Assembly: GCA_950295325.1 (NCBI GenBank)
Contig: OX485807.1
Coordinates: forward strand, 46,178,796-46,242,795
Source of the DNA: Polytrichum commune
Taxonomy: Eukaryota; Streptophyta; Polytrichopsida; Polytrichales; Polytrichaceae
DNA length: 64,000 nt
Direction: 5' to 3'
The notes under the pieces: generated by a model
Told to the model about the DNA's origin: nothing
What the model saw: only the letters and a program-made list of their open reading frames with translations
Databases searched by the model: none
Shown here: one piece after another, positions 1 to 10,664 of the stretch
Layout of the letters: each line of letters opens with the position of its first letter
How positions within the stretch are numbered: position 1 is the first letter of the stretch
Translations under genes and position numbers: made by a program

Positions 1-65
1 ATAACTCTATTGTCCCAGAGACTTGTCACATCACTGTTACTGATTGACTTGCCTTCAATGGACAG

Positions 66-204
66 GTACATTGGTGATAATGCAGAGTTGGAAATCATCA
101 AAGAAGCCGCACATGTGCCCCAAGTTGAGATCCCCAAGGAGTATAACCAACGGGTGATGAAATTCTTAACTAGAGAGCCTCGATTGACAAAACTGTCCAT
201 CTGA
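66..204 (+). CDS. Alpha/beta-hydrolase, C-terminal exon (partial)
   Basis: This is the 3' end of a gene that begins left of the window. The reading frame ends at a TGA after residues containing GDNAELEIIKEAAHVPQ and then PKEYNQRVMKFL. In alpha/beta-hydrolase-fold enzymes this is the classic C-terminus: a strand, then the catalytic histidine (here the H of AAHVPQ), then a helix ending in FL. The acidic and serine members of the triad would lie upstream and are not visible. A plausible splice acceptor (ACAG) ends at base 65, so the exon probably starts at 66; the frame is open further left but has no ATG. The substrate cannot be inferred. A partial copy of a dispersed repeat follows the stop closely, so the 3' UTR may contain transposon sequence. 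Confidence 0.55.
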
Positions 205-232
205 AGAGGCGATCTGTGTGGTGGGATATTGT

Positions 233-366
233 AAGTCCTCCCAACTGTGTTCACTATTGAGTGTGGAGTAGCTAAATAAAATTTGAATATGCAGTCGAAC
301 CTCTCTCTTCAATACGTGTCTATATGGTGTTTGTTCTTTGATCCTCTCTATCCACACACACCAATC
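233..366 (-). repeat. Dispersed repeat B, partial copy
   Basis: Read on the minus strand, this segment matches the repeats at 15270-15860 and 28410-28700. Shared landmarks in order are TTTGATTGGTGT, AACAAACACCA, TTCAAATTTT, CTCCACACTCAATA and TTGGGAGGAC. It begins about 30 bases after the hydrolase stop codon. Confidence 0.6.
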
Positions 367-369
367 AAA

Positions 370-2690
370 TATAGGTGTGCAATTAGGATGTGACAAACCC
401 AAGGAAACGGTGGGGTGGAGCGGGTATAAGTAAGACCCAATCTGTAGCACTTGTTGTGATTTAAGAACACCAAAGACAATATCTCTCATTTATGGTGGAA
501 AAAGCAAGACCTTTAAATCCCACCCCATGGACAACACCTCTTTATCCAAATCATCAATTTGCTACAGAACTGCGAAGACAAATAGGCATGCCTCACTCAG
601 AGGTCTCACGATTTAGGTGGAAGCCACTTAAGGCTCTCTCCCAAACCAGGAAAGAAATCCATTGTGGAGTCAATTGATGTCTTCATCCCGGGCCCTAATC
701 GGCATGGAGATTCTTTGACATTTCAAGAATAGATTCGTGAAAGTCTCGTTCAATTTTGTTTTATAGAGACAGATGCTCCAAAGTGATTTAGATACGCATA
801 GACTTGAAGGGGAAAGCCTATATTAAATGTCTAGGGTGTTGCCCATTGCAAGCATCAACCATCTTTAGGAGTGTGGGCAACACCCGGAACCAAATATGTT
901 GAAAATTGATGTTCACGCACGCTCATCTGTTTAGAGACAACTCATCATCCGGTTAATGGACTTTGACCATCTCTAGAATAGGCATATGATTTCCAAATTT
1001 GGAAACTCAAATCCTCACATATGTGTATTTCAAATATATATGTAGATATCTGTTAGTATTGATATTGAATTTTCTCATTCATCTTGTCATCCATTCTATT
1101 TTTTAGACTAAAGATTTTCACTACTTGCCCCAACACAAGAAAAAAAACTTTGTGACCGTTGGATCTTCTCAAATTTTGTTGAAATGAAGAGATTTTGTCC
1201 TCCTTGATCTTCATGATGGAGTTGATTTTCACATGCAAGTGGCCGATCTGACCATACAATCTTGACATCAAGTGTGGTATGAAAATTTCAAATTCATTGG
1301 AATGCATCCTGTGACTATAAAAGGGTTAACTTACTCACCTGCCTAAATTCAACCTGGGACAAATTTATGATGTTCGGGACTGAGGCGAACTCCTGAGGCC
1401 TATGAGGCTGACCTCTCTTATTATAATCCAGAATACAGAATTTTTATGCTCTATTTGATTCTTCTGCCTATGTGTCTTGGATAAATACAGTGATACATTC
1501 AAGTTTTGAGTCTGAGTAAAATATGTATAGAGAGAGATATTCAAGCATAAGAATGCTTTTAAATGTTGAATTACTCTCCACATGACAGAAGGTCTTAAAT
1601 CCTAGTGTGCAAGTGGCTCGAGTTGGGCCGTTTTATGCACAGATACATGAATTTGAACTACAAATCTATAGATGCAACACCTGTCAAAATTCGTACAAAA
1701 TATATTATGTTATGTCAAGGAAGCCAATATCCTAATGTATTGCACTGCACATCATAAATGAATAATAAATAACATCAGTATTTTAGTACACCGAGGTGAA
1801 TGGGAGTCCATGCATTTTGCATTGCCTTGGTCATACTTCATCAATCCATGTGGGATCTGTATTATAAATCATTGCATGTCAATATATTGGGGTAGGGAAA
1901 ACTGCTAAGTTTCATGGGCCTTATAATGTGGTCAATTTTCTTAATCAAACATCTAAATTTGAGTGGTATATGGCAAGACCAATAGTTAAGAATATAGACA
2001 CCAAAATTATGCATGTTACAATGAGATTGAATTATGTGCTTAAAATCTAGACACTTTTCTAGGTTTAATACTTCACACGATTGGGAGAACCTATGTGATT
2101 GCTTAAATTTTATAATAATAATAATAATCAAGAAAAAAATCTCACTTTGACCGCTTTTAACTTTTGCATCTCAACTTTGAACTATAGTTGTTGAACGGAT
2201 GAGACAGTTTCTAAATTGAGCGGCCAAAGTTGTTGGTGGCCAAAATTAGAGGTGCCATGTCATAGCAAAGCATGGGATCACATGCCCATGGTATCCCTCA
2301 TGAAAGGAGGCAAGCAACCACCTTGAGTAAACAAACACAGTATTCACCGCATTCAATGTATGAGCGTTTTGGTGCTTTGCAAGCTTTGAGGTACTTTGGC
2401 CTGAACACAAAATCAAGAGACTTAGGTTTTTTCAAGAAAGGATTGGAGATGTCTAGAAATGAAATATGAGATTTGAATATGGTAATTCGGTGTTATGTAG
2501 GTGGATGTGCAAGGAAAGGAATTCAAATCCACACCCCTTCCATTCCAAACCCAATATTGGCCATGTTAACCATCTCTTCATGAGGGAATTGATGGGCACC
2601 TCTTTAAAAAATCTAATACTAAAACAAGTGGAAATGTATTTAGGTGCTTCCCATGGTGCTTTAAGGAATGTCATGGGCTACACAATAATA
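370..2690. other. Gene-free AT-rich DNA
   Basis: I see no supported gene. Short open frames here have no recognisable motifs. There are a few simple A/T runs, including an ATA run near 2112-2128. Confidence 0.6.
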
Positions 2691-2696
2691 CTCTCA

Positions 2697-3204
2697 CACG
2701 GGTAGATCACTTAGTGCATTTTAAAAATGACGTGCGGCATAATATAGAGAGGATTAAAATCATTTGAAATAAAAATTATAAAGGAATTCCAAATAATGAA
2801 GGGGCCATTACATGTAGACAATCCCATTATAAGTAATTTAGATGGACATAAAACGTGGGCCATTATTTTTTTGTAAAATTAATATAGGGGCTGAAGATAA
2901 GGATCCTAGAAGGTATGTTTACTATGGTATGTAAATGGGTTTAGGACTCACGGGATGGATGATAATTGGGATTTCCGTCTGTCGAAAAATGGATGAAAAT
3001 TACTTAAAAGGAATATAAAGTACAAAAAATTGCAGTGACTTGGACAATATAAGTAATGGAAGGGTGCAAACAAATGGGCCATTTTTGAAATTTAAGTAAT
3101 TATAGGGAGGCTTTAATTCAACCCTTGAAGGTAAATAGCCCCAAAACAAAAAAAACCCCAGCCGCACGTGGTGCACAAAAATGCCTTAGAGTGATCTACC
3201 CGTG
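2697..3204. mobile_element. hAT-like MITE with 8-bp target duplication
   Basis: A 508-bp element is bounded by inverted repeats: the left end begins CACGGGTAGATCACT and the right end is its near-perfect reverse complement, ending AGTGATCTACCCGTG. It is flanked on both sides by the 8-bp direct repeat TACTCTCA (2689-2696 and 3205-3212). An 8-bp duplication with ends starting CA is typical of hAT transposons. No transposase is encoded, so it is non-autonomous. A diverged relative of its left half lies at 6396-6530. Confidence 0.85.
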
Positions 3205-3289
3205 TACTCTCACCTTGTTCTTTAGGGACAGGATATATAGGAACAAATGGGGACCCTATTTCGGTTCTTCTTCATTAATTATAGGTATA

Positions 3290-3415
3290 TTCTACATATT
3301 TTAAAAAGGATTCGCATTTTTTCTTAAATCTTGAACTTCAACCAATTTTTTTGTCAAACTCAACTAGTTCATCTCTAACTAGTAGTTGGTTCTCCCCGTT
3401 TGTTGGAATACCATA
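3290..3415 (+). repeat. Dispersed repeat A, fragment
   Basis: The segment shares CTTGAACTTCAACC, then an AACTCAAC stretch, GTTCATCTCTAACTAGT and GTTGGTTCTCCC with the repeats at 31800-31870 and 56830-56885. Only the distal part of the repeat is present. Confidence 0.55.
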
Positions 3416-3436
3416 CCCAAAGTTATGCTAAAGGAG

Positions 3437-4790
3437 GTGGCGATTGCACCATGGGGGACTAAACCTCCCCCTACGGGTTTTTAGGGGGAGGTGGATAGGG
3501 GCAGAGGTAACCCCTTGGAAAAAATTCAAGATTTTTTGAACCCAACCAAAATTTGTTGACCACCCCCCGCCCGACTTCAAAAAAACATTGCCCTTGTATT
3601 CTTGAAGGCCGCTTACCCACAAATCCCATATTGAGTGCACTTCACCTTCAAGGTCCAAAATCCGATATATATGTGCACTTCCACTTAGTAAGTAAGCAGT
3701 TGTCTGGGATTTCATTCCCAAAGTGCAACTATCAATAAGACATATAATTAAGTTGGGAGTCAAAAACATTACAAAATCTTGAGGTTATAATTTTTGTGAC
3801 TTACCATTTGAAAGGGTCTTTGTCATTCTTAAATTAAATTAAAACTTAAATTAATGTGTTGATTTTAGTACGTATATTTTATGAAAGTTTAGGTAATGCC
3901 TTCTACTTTCACAAGTATTCATACACATTCAAACCAATTAAGCATGATTAAATGTAATCAAGCGTAAATAACCGTAATTGAACATAATTGAGCACAAGGC
4001 CTAAGTTTCTACGAGTATTCATACACATTTGAGCTAATTAAGCCTGATTAAGTGCAAGTAAGCACATTGAACCTAATTAAGCATAATGATGCCTAAATAA
4101 GTGTGATTAATCACATCAATTCTCATCTCTGAATCAAATCATAATTAACTTAAGTAAGCGCATTTTAGAATCCAACAGACTTAATTAGTTTGGTAAGCAT
4201 AATTTCTGATTTGATTAGGATTGATTAGGGTTAATTAGGTTCATCAAGCTCAATTAGTCTCAATATGCTTGACTACATTTAATCACGCTTAATTAGTTTG
4301 AATGTGTATGAATACTTGTGAAAGTAGAAGGCATTGCCTAAACTAGTATAAAACATACATACTAAAATCATCAAATTAATTTAAGTTTCATTTTAGAATG
4401 ACAAAGACCCTTTCAAATGGTAAGTCACAAAAATTATAACCTCAAGATTTTGTAATGTTTTTGACTCCCAACTTAATTACATATCGTATTGACGATTTCA
4501 CTTCGGGAATGAAATCCCCGACAACCGCCTACTTACTAAGTGGAAGTGCACATATATATTGGATTTTGAACTTTGAAGGCGAAGTGCACTCAATATGGAA
4601 TTTGTGAACAAACAACCTTCAAAAATACAAGGACAATGTTTCTTTCAAAATCAGACAAGGCAAGCAACAATTTTCGGGCGGGTTCAAAAAAATCTCAACT
4701 TTTCCCCGAGGGGTTGCCCCAGCCCATATCCACATCCCTATAAAAGCTCGTAGGAGGAGGTTTAACGTCCCCATTGCGTCCCCATTGCAT
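3437..4790. mobile_element. Long foldback (giant inverted repeat) element
   Basis: Bases about 3437-3950 match the reverse complement of about 4285-4790 along roughly 500 bp. Shared landmarks include ATATATGTGCACTTCCACTT, GTTGGGAGTCAAAAACATTA and CCTTCTACTTTCACAAGTAT. The loop (3950-4285) is itself made of short AATTAAGC/TGATTAAG repeats and pairs imperfectly, so nearly the whole 1.35 kb could fold into one hairpin. No transposase is present. Long inverted ends suggest a Mutator-like or Foldback non-autonomous element, but I could not find a clear target duplication, so the exact edges are uncertain. Transcription would give a long double-stranded RNA, a possible source of small RNAs. Confidence 0.8.
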
Positions 4791-4794
4791 CATA

Positions 4795-5790
4795 GCCGGT
4801 TTTGGGGCAATGTGCAAGGTATTATATGCGTTTACGTGTGGTTCATGATGTGCATTGGTGAAAATGAGCCAAATGTGATAGGCTCCAAGGTTACGGGAAG
4901 CATGATGCATATGGCAACTCTATTTTAATGCAAGTGTTCAATGTATGGAGGGTGAAGATTCCTCGTGAAGTGTGGAGTCAACACTGCGTGCTTGCTCGTG
5001 TCCCAATTAAAGTCTTGGGTGCTATTTTTCTTATGTCCCTTGGGCCCCCGGGTTTAGGGTAATTGCCTCAAGTGGTTGTATTTTACTCCCTTGTGAATGA
5101 TTTTTTCAATATTCTAAGTAAAATAAAATAAAATAGTAGTTTGACATGCGTGCGGCAACACTAGCGAATGAATCATGCCTAAGGTAGACATGCCTTAGAT
5201 GGATACTCTATCAACTTAATTAAGCTATGCATCCACATCTCCTAGGATAGATATGAACCACACAATAAACTTGAGTGCAAGATGATTAGAGAATCCAAAT
5301 CGTGTGTGTAGCCATTTGCTTCCGTGTTTAATGTATCTTATCCATTATCAAAGTCGAAGATTCTCGTGTTCATTAAGTGGTCGCATAGCCCCCCACATGC
5401 CTCACCCCCACGATGTTGACTATTAAGCATGGAATGGTTTAGCATATTTTGAAGACATAGTCCAGTCTCTTTTGAACGCGTGATTTTTTCGTGCTAGTTC
5501 TTAGATCCACAACTACTCATACATCACTCAAATATAGGTGTCCAAGTTTTTGATGTGTTAGATTTATGCACATGTGACACAAAGTTAAACAACTGCCACA
5601 ACAAAGACCATGTAAACCAAGAACCATAGCATCGATCACATGGCCTAAGCCTCTTGGGCATTGAAAAGTGAAATAAGGTGGAAGTGCCTATCACGGACAG
5701 TACTTTGAGCACTACAGTCTCTTACCTAACCCAAACAATTTATGATTTTTTTTCATTTGGATTAGCGAATATGTTATGAGCACACCATCA
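4795..5790. other. Intergenic, no gene seen
   Basis: No coding signal. Bases 5645-5745 resemble 12010-12100 (GGTAGAAGCACCTATCAC-like, then TTGAGCACT and CCAAACAA), indicating another low-copy dispersed repeat. Confidence 0.5.
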
Positions 5791-5792
5791 CG

Positions 5793-5912
5793 TGATGCGG
5801 TCGTACCAAGGCTACTACACCATATCCCATCATAATTTTGAAGTTAAGCACCCTTGGGCCAGAATAATATTGGGATGGGTGACCTCCTAGAAAGTCTTGG
5901 TGTTGCATTCGT
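5793..5912 (+). pseudogene. 5S rRNA-like sequence (degenerate)
   Basis: About 120 bp align along their full length with plant 5S rRNA. The internal Pol III promoter blocks are easy to see: GAAGTTAAGCACCCTTGGGC (box A region) and GGGATGGGTGACCTCCTAG (box C), followed by AGTCTTGGTGTTGCAT near the 3' end. Many substitutions lie between these blocks, so it is unlikely to produce functional 5S rRNA. It is a single isolated copy with no tandem array. It could be a dispersed 5S pseudogene, a 5S-derived SINE head, or the 5S-like block found in the LTRs of Cassandra-type TRIM retrotransposons. Downstream, GGAGCCCA at 5931 pairs with TGGGCTCC near 5994. Confidence 0.8.
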
Positions 5913-6395
5913 TAAAAAGGAGCCCACCTCCCAGAAGGTAGGAAGTAAGCCTACCTTGTCACCTGGTAAAACGGGATTAGGGTTAAGAAGAATGGGCTCC
6001 CATTCACGTTGATGCAAGTAAAAAACACCAATGTTATTTTTATTTATTTTATAAGCACAACAACACCAAGATCACATGAATCAAAGAATATATATATAAG
6101 TCCTATCTAGAAATGATCAAAGTCACACGTCATTTGACCCTTCCTAGCCACAAAGCTCGCCCCTCCCTCCCAAATGAACAATGTTAATCGTATGTCTCCC
6201 TCAAACAAGGAGTTGCATTTAGTCCTTAGAATAACATAATTAGTGTACATGATGAAGTCAATAGTTGCCACTTTGGGAGAAAACCAACCTCGAAATCTGA
6301 CAACCTCTTGCGAATTTAAAATCCCCTGGATCCCAATTGATCATACTAAGGTGTAATGCAAAGTTATTTTTTTGTATCTTGGTGAAGCTTTGGCA

Positions 6396-6530
6396 CGGGT
6401 GGGTCACTTATTGCATTTTACAAACAACATGCAACATAATATAGGGAGGACTAAATTCATTTAAAATAAAACTTACAAAGAAATTTCAATACTGAAGGGC
6501 ACATTAAAAATAGACAAACCCATCATAAGT
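6396..6530. mobile_element. Truncated relative of the 2697 hAT-like MITE
   Basis: The segment starts GCACGGGTGGGTCACTTATT and continues with ACATAATATAGGGAGGACTA, paralleling the left half of the 2697-3204 element. The right inverted end is not found, so this copy looks truncated. Confidence 0.6.
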
Positions 6531-6813
6531 AAAGTCATCTCACCAAGTGCAATGCAATTCAAAAATGATAGGTGAAAAAGAAAACAAAAAAAGAGAGGAT
6601 CATATCATTCAACGCAACAAGCTTCAGTGGGCCATGCATGGAGGTGAAAAATCCAATTGTTCCGCTTTTGCAACTTAGTGTATGTATCATATCCCTTTTT
6701 AAGTTCGTTCTCAATCTTTCTAACAACCTTCGCCAAAAGTTATGTGTTGTTGTTTGGCCCAACTTGGGAATGATCTCATTGGTGTTTCTTATTGAGATAT
6801 TTATGCTTGGCCA

Positions 6814-7505
6814 CAGTGGTGATTTTTCACAAGGCCCCTAACATGTCCAGGGACATATGTTCATAAAAAAAAAACATTTCCAATGGACGGGTTCTTAGAA
6901 AATGAACAGGTTTTTGGACGTGTCAAATTCACTTTGGACGGGTTCTAAAAATAACAATTCTTTTGATGATTTTTTCCAAAAAAAAAATAAATGGTACAAA
7001 TATTAGTTACATTATGTCATATATGACATGTGAATATAAGCATAACGCAATCAAACCATTAATACCCAATCAAAATATCAATCTTGAAGTGCTTGATTCA
7101 CCTGCATACATTAATTCATCAACCACAAAATTTAGAATGGGGTGTATTGAAAAGATGAGAATCGACAACAAAAGACAGATAATTGACGAACATTGAGGGC
7201 ATAATTTGTCAAGATCCTATTGTTTCCAAGTGCAACCAGTGACATGTCGACATCTTTCGGTTTTTTGTTTTTTGTTTTTTTTCCTATTTTCTTACCAACA
7301 TTGTAAGAGACTTATTTATACCTCTTGTGGGACGGGTATTTTCATTTTCAAACCGGTTTTGGGACGGGTTGTTTTTTCTTTAACCTTTCCATGGACGGGT
7401 TGATTTAGAAATTACCAGTTTTGGGACGGGTTGCAATTTTTTTTGCCTTTCAATTCAAGGTTTTTGGACGTGGACGGGCAAAAACTTTGTGAAAAATCAG
7501 CCCTG
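6814..7505. mobile_element. hAT-like MITE with CTTGGCCA target duplication
   Basis: A 692-bp element starts CAGTGGTGATTTTTCACAA and ends with the inverted counterpart TTGTGAAAAATCAGCCCTG. It is flanked by an exact 8-bp duplication, CTTGGCCA (6806-6813 and 7506-7513). CAG-starting ends plus an 8-bp duplication are typical of hAT elements. The interior near both ends carries many copies of a GGACGGGTT motif (around 6884, 6942, 7330, 7362, 7393, 7424), as expected for subterminal transposase-binding repeats. A fragment of dispersed repeat A (about 7196-7275) sits inside. No transposase is encoded. Confidence 0.85.
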
Positions 7506-9640
7506 CTTGGCCAAGCTCTGTATACAATTTTGTCATTTTTTGTCATTTTCTTATATATTTATCACTTGGTATCCAAGCATTACAAGCATCGTGCTCAAGC
7601 CACAAAGTCTTGCCATAGATTGTTTGTCACTTAGAACATTCATACTTTCTTATGCGAGAAGCCGATAATATTATGTTACTTATGATAAGTAAAATGTAGT
7701 TATCCACGTTCCATCTCCAAGATGGGTTCTAGATAATCTAATTGATTCAAGAAAGAAAGAAAGAAAGACGATAGAAAAGAAAATGAATGTTAGTTGATTT
7801 ATTGACATGATGATAGTCCATAAATCATTCTTGTAAGGAATTGTAAGAGATGGATGGTGTAATGTATTTTTTTTATGATAGGTGGACATTTGGGACTAAG
7901 TGATCGTTTGGGGACGAGTAATCTAAGGAAACATGGGCTTGCCAAGAATCTATCCTTGGAGTATGTAAATTCAATAAACATGGAGGATATTGTTGAATTA
8001 GGAAAATGGAGGTGTCTTCATGGGAGATTTATTCGTAATACAGAGGATAGTGGGGCATAGTGTTGCCTAAAATTTGCATATTGGGAAGATAGGATGTGCG
8101 TGGTAGTAAACCAAATGAGATTATTATTTTGGGTGTTTGTTGTTATGTATATCTGCATGTAATTGGGTTGTCAGCAACGTCACCGAGGTAAAGGGGGTCG
8201 ACAATTGTGGTTATTTTATCTCAAGTGGGTCCCCCTAGCCTAACATGGGCCTCTAATGCCAATTCCAGTATCACTTCTCTTATATATATATATATATGGC
8301 TGACTTTTCAAAACTTTTACAAAGTATGAACTTCCTCTTTGCATAGGCCAAATCCTTCAATTTCTTCCTCTTTGCAATACAAGGGTGGGTGAGTGGGAAC
8401 ATCCACAAGACTCTCTCTATGTTTCTTGCATCTTCCTATTTGATAGTATAGTACCACATTGCATAATAGAGTCATTTGCCTAATGTCTCATAGTATGTGT
8501 TGTACTACATATATACACCTTGCATACCTAGTTTGCCTTGCAAGAATACATGCCTTATTTGGATTTTTTGCTATCATATGGTATTCATCTCCCAATGTTT
8601 GATTTTAACTATCCCATGCTTTGGAAGTTAATTGCCAACCTTCTTGCCTCTCTATCAAGTACGTCTAACTAGATCACCACATGTATGTTGTACTTACTAA
8701 GGAGATGTACCTAGTAACCTTAACTAATATCTATGCATAAAATGGCATGATCATAATACATCACTGCATTGACTGTGTGAAGGGCATGCCTCACTTGTGC
8801 CCATGCAACCAACCAACCAACAAACAATTGAGAATTAGTTACGTACACAAGGTAAATAATGGCAGGACCTAGTTGTTATCCATGTCGCACACACTTAGTT
8901 CATTTCAAATGCACCAAAATATTTCAAAATACAACACTCATTATAAAACAACATATGGGTGTTCAAACATGTTCCTTGGCCATGATTGGGTTACTCCAAG
9001 TAGAAAACTCCTCTTGGTGATGAACCCTAGTTACTCTTACTTCAAGCACGTATCTAGTACCCTAATGTGTATACACAGAGCTCGTCGCACCTCTCACTTG
9101 CGTGAATGGTAAAAAAGAGGGGTTTTTTTTAGGGTTAAGGGCTTATATTGTAGTACTTACGTATGGTAAGTTCTCGTAACCCTATTTTTATTTCATTCAT
9201 CTATATCTCTATTACATCCATTCCATGGTAAGTATGATTTATTTCCATGTGTGTAGTTATAGTATTATCTGAGTTTATATCATCTATTTTACATAGATGA
9301 CCTTTGCTAGGTCTAATAATGTAAGAGTTTAAACTTGAATTTTTATGTAACATGACATTAATCAACAACTAGAGAGAGAGAGAAAGAGAGAGATATTATT
9401 TTCACCTTGGATAGTGTTGGTGAGGGTCCAACTCAAATAGGTAGTGTCTAGCCTTGCCCCAAATTATTGAAAATCAAATTGATAAACATTTTTGTACCAA
9501 TTATGCCCTTATGCCTTTATATGTAATTCTTTATCATCAGTATATCTCTCCATAATTGCAAAATAAATAAAATTACACAATACTATATAAATTATGTTTC
9601 AACATTTTCAGAAGATAAACAAAAACTTATTGATAACAAT
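7506..9640. other. Intergenic with simple repeats
   Basis: No supported gene. Simple repeats include an AGAA run near 7752, a TA run at 8281-8297 and a GA-rich run at 9370-9393. Confidence 0.55.
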
Positions 9641-9641
9641 A

Positions 9642-9800
9642 GCCTTATATATTGGTTTAATGAAATTTAACGTTATATTGGTTTAATGTAATATAACATT
9701 TTATTAGTTTAATATAAGTTACCATTTTACTGGTTTTTGATAATTTAACATTTTTCCTGGTTTTTTGGGTTAAGTTGTTAACTGGTTTTTTGAATTAGAA
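9642..9800. repeat. Short tandem repeat, about 26 bp, six decayed units
   Basis: The core TATTGGTTTAATG followed by a TAACATTTT-like tail recurs at intervals of about 26 bp, becoming CTGGTTTTTTG-like in the right-hand units. Units are diverged from one another. Confidence 0.6.
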
Positions 9801-10180
9801 CATTATTCCGTAACAAAAAGGAGCCGTCATTTCATCTACAGCCCCCCCAAAAAATTCATTAAAAATGATTATAATGGCATTTTTCTACCATGGGCCCCTA
9901 CCTATTCCAACTAGACCACCTCTCTTGTCTCTCTCACCACAAAGCCCATTGGACCATGTCAGTGGATTATTTAGGCCTTAAAATATGTCTTTTGGGGACC
10001 TCAACCTCCATGGTCACTCTACCATTCTTTCCCTGGTATAAACCAAAGTGGTCCCAAGACGAGTTCAATATCCAATTAGCATTCTTACAACGCCCTGGGA
10101 CGACTTCATGGTTCATGATGTAAAACGGCCCTAATTATGCATGATGGTGGGTGTAGTTTGACTTTTGCAAAGGTGACTAA

Positions 10181-10661
10181 GGGGCGGTTTACACTATGGA
10201 AATTAAATCATTTTCATGGTCATAGCTCTTGGCCAAGAGCCATGACCATGAAAAATCAAAAATGGATTTTTGAGTGGCTTGGTCACTCTTGTAGTGTAAA
10301 GTGGATTTGGACCGGGACAACTTTGGGCTGATTTTTTTAATATAAATACAGTAATGTCAAAAAAAATCGGGAAAAAAAATATTAAAAACAAAATTCGGCC
10401 AATGGCTGATTTTCAGCCTTACGGCTCCCTTGATTTCCGTTGAGTCGAGCATTTTGCCTCGCCTCAACGGAAAACCCGTTGGACCATGGCACATTATCCA
10501 AATGGCAGATTTTAGTAGTTTTTGGGGACCTCAAAGTTAGTGGTCATTCTCCTTTTTTCAAGGTAGTGTAAAGCCAAATGGGACCAAGAGCACTTTACTC
10601 TCCAATCACAGATTTTAGAATTTCATGGTCATGGCTCTTGGTCCATAGTGTAAACCGCCCC
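10181..10661. mobile_element. PIF/Harbinger-type MITE (TAA target duplication)
   Basis: A 481-bp element has inverted ends: left GGGGCGGTTTACACTATGG, right CCATAGTGTAAACCGCCCC. It is flanked by TAA on both sides (10178-10180 and 10662-10664), the 3-bp duplication typical of PIF/Harbinger. Just inside each end is a CATGGTCATGGCTCTTGG-like block, shared with the elements at 14605 and 29712. Near the left end the block is present in both orientations, giving a palindrome of about 44 bp (10210-10253). The ends resemble those of the 10-kb Harbinger element at 36524-46605. Confidence 0.88.
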
Positions 10662-10664
10662 TAA

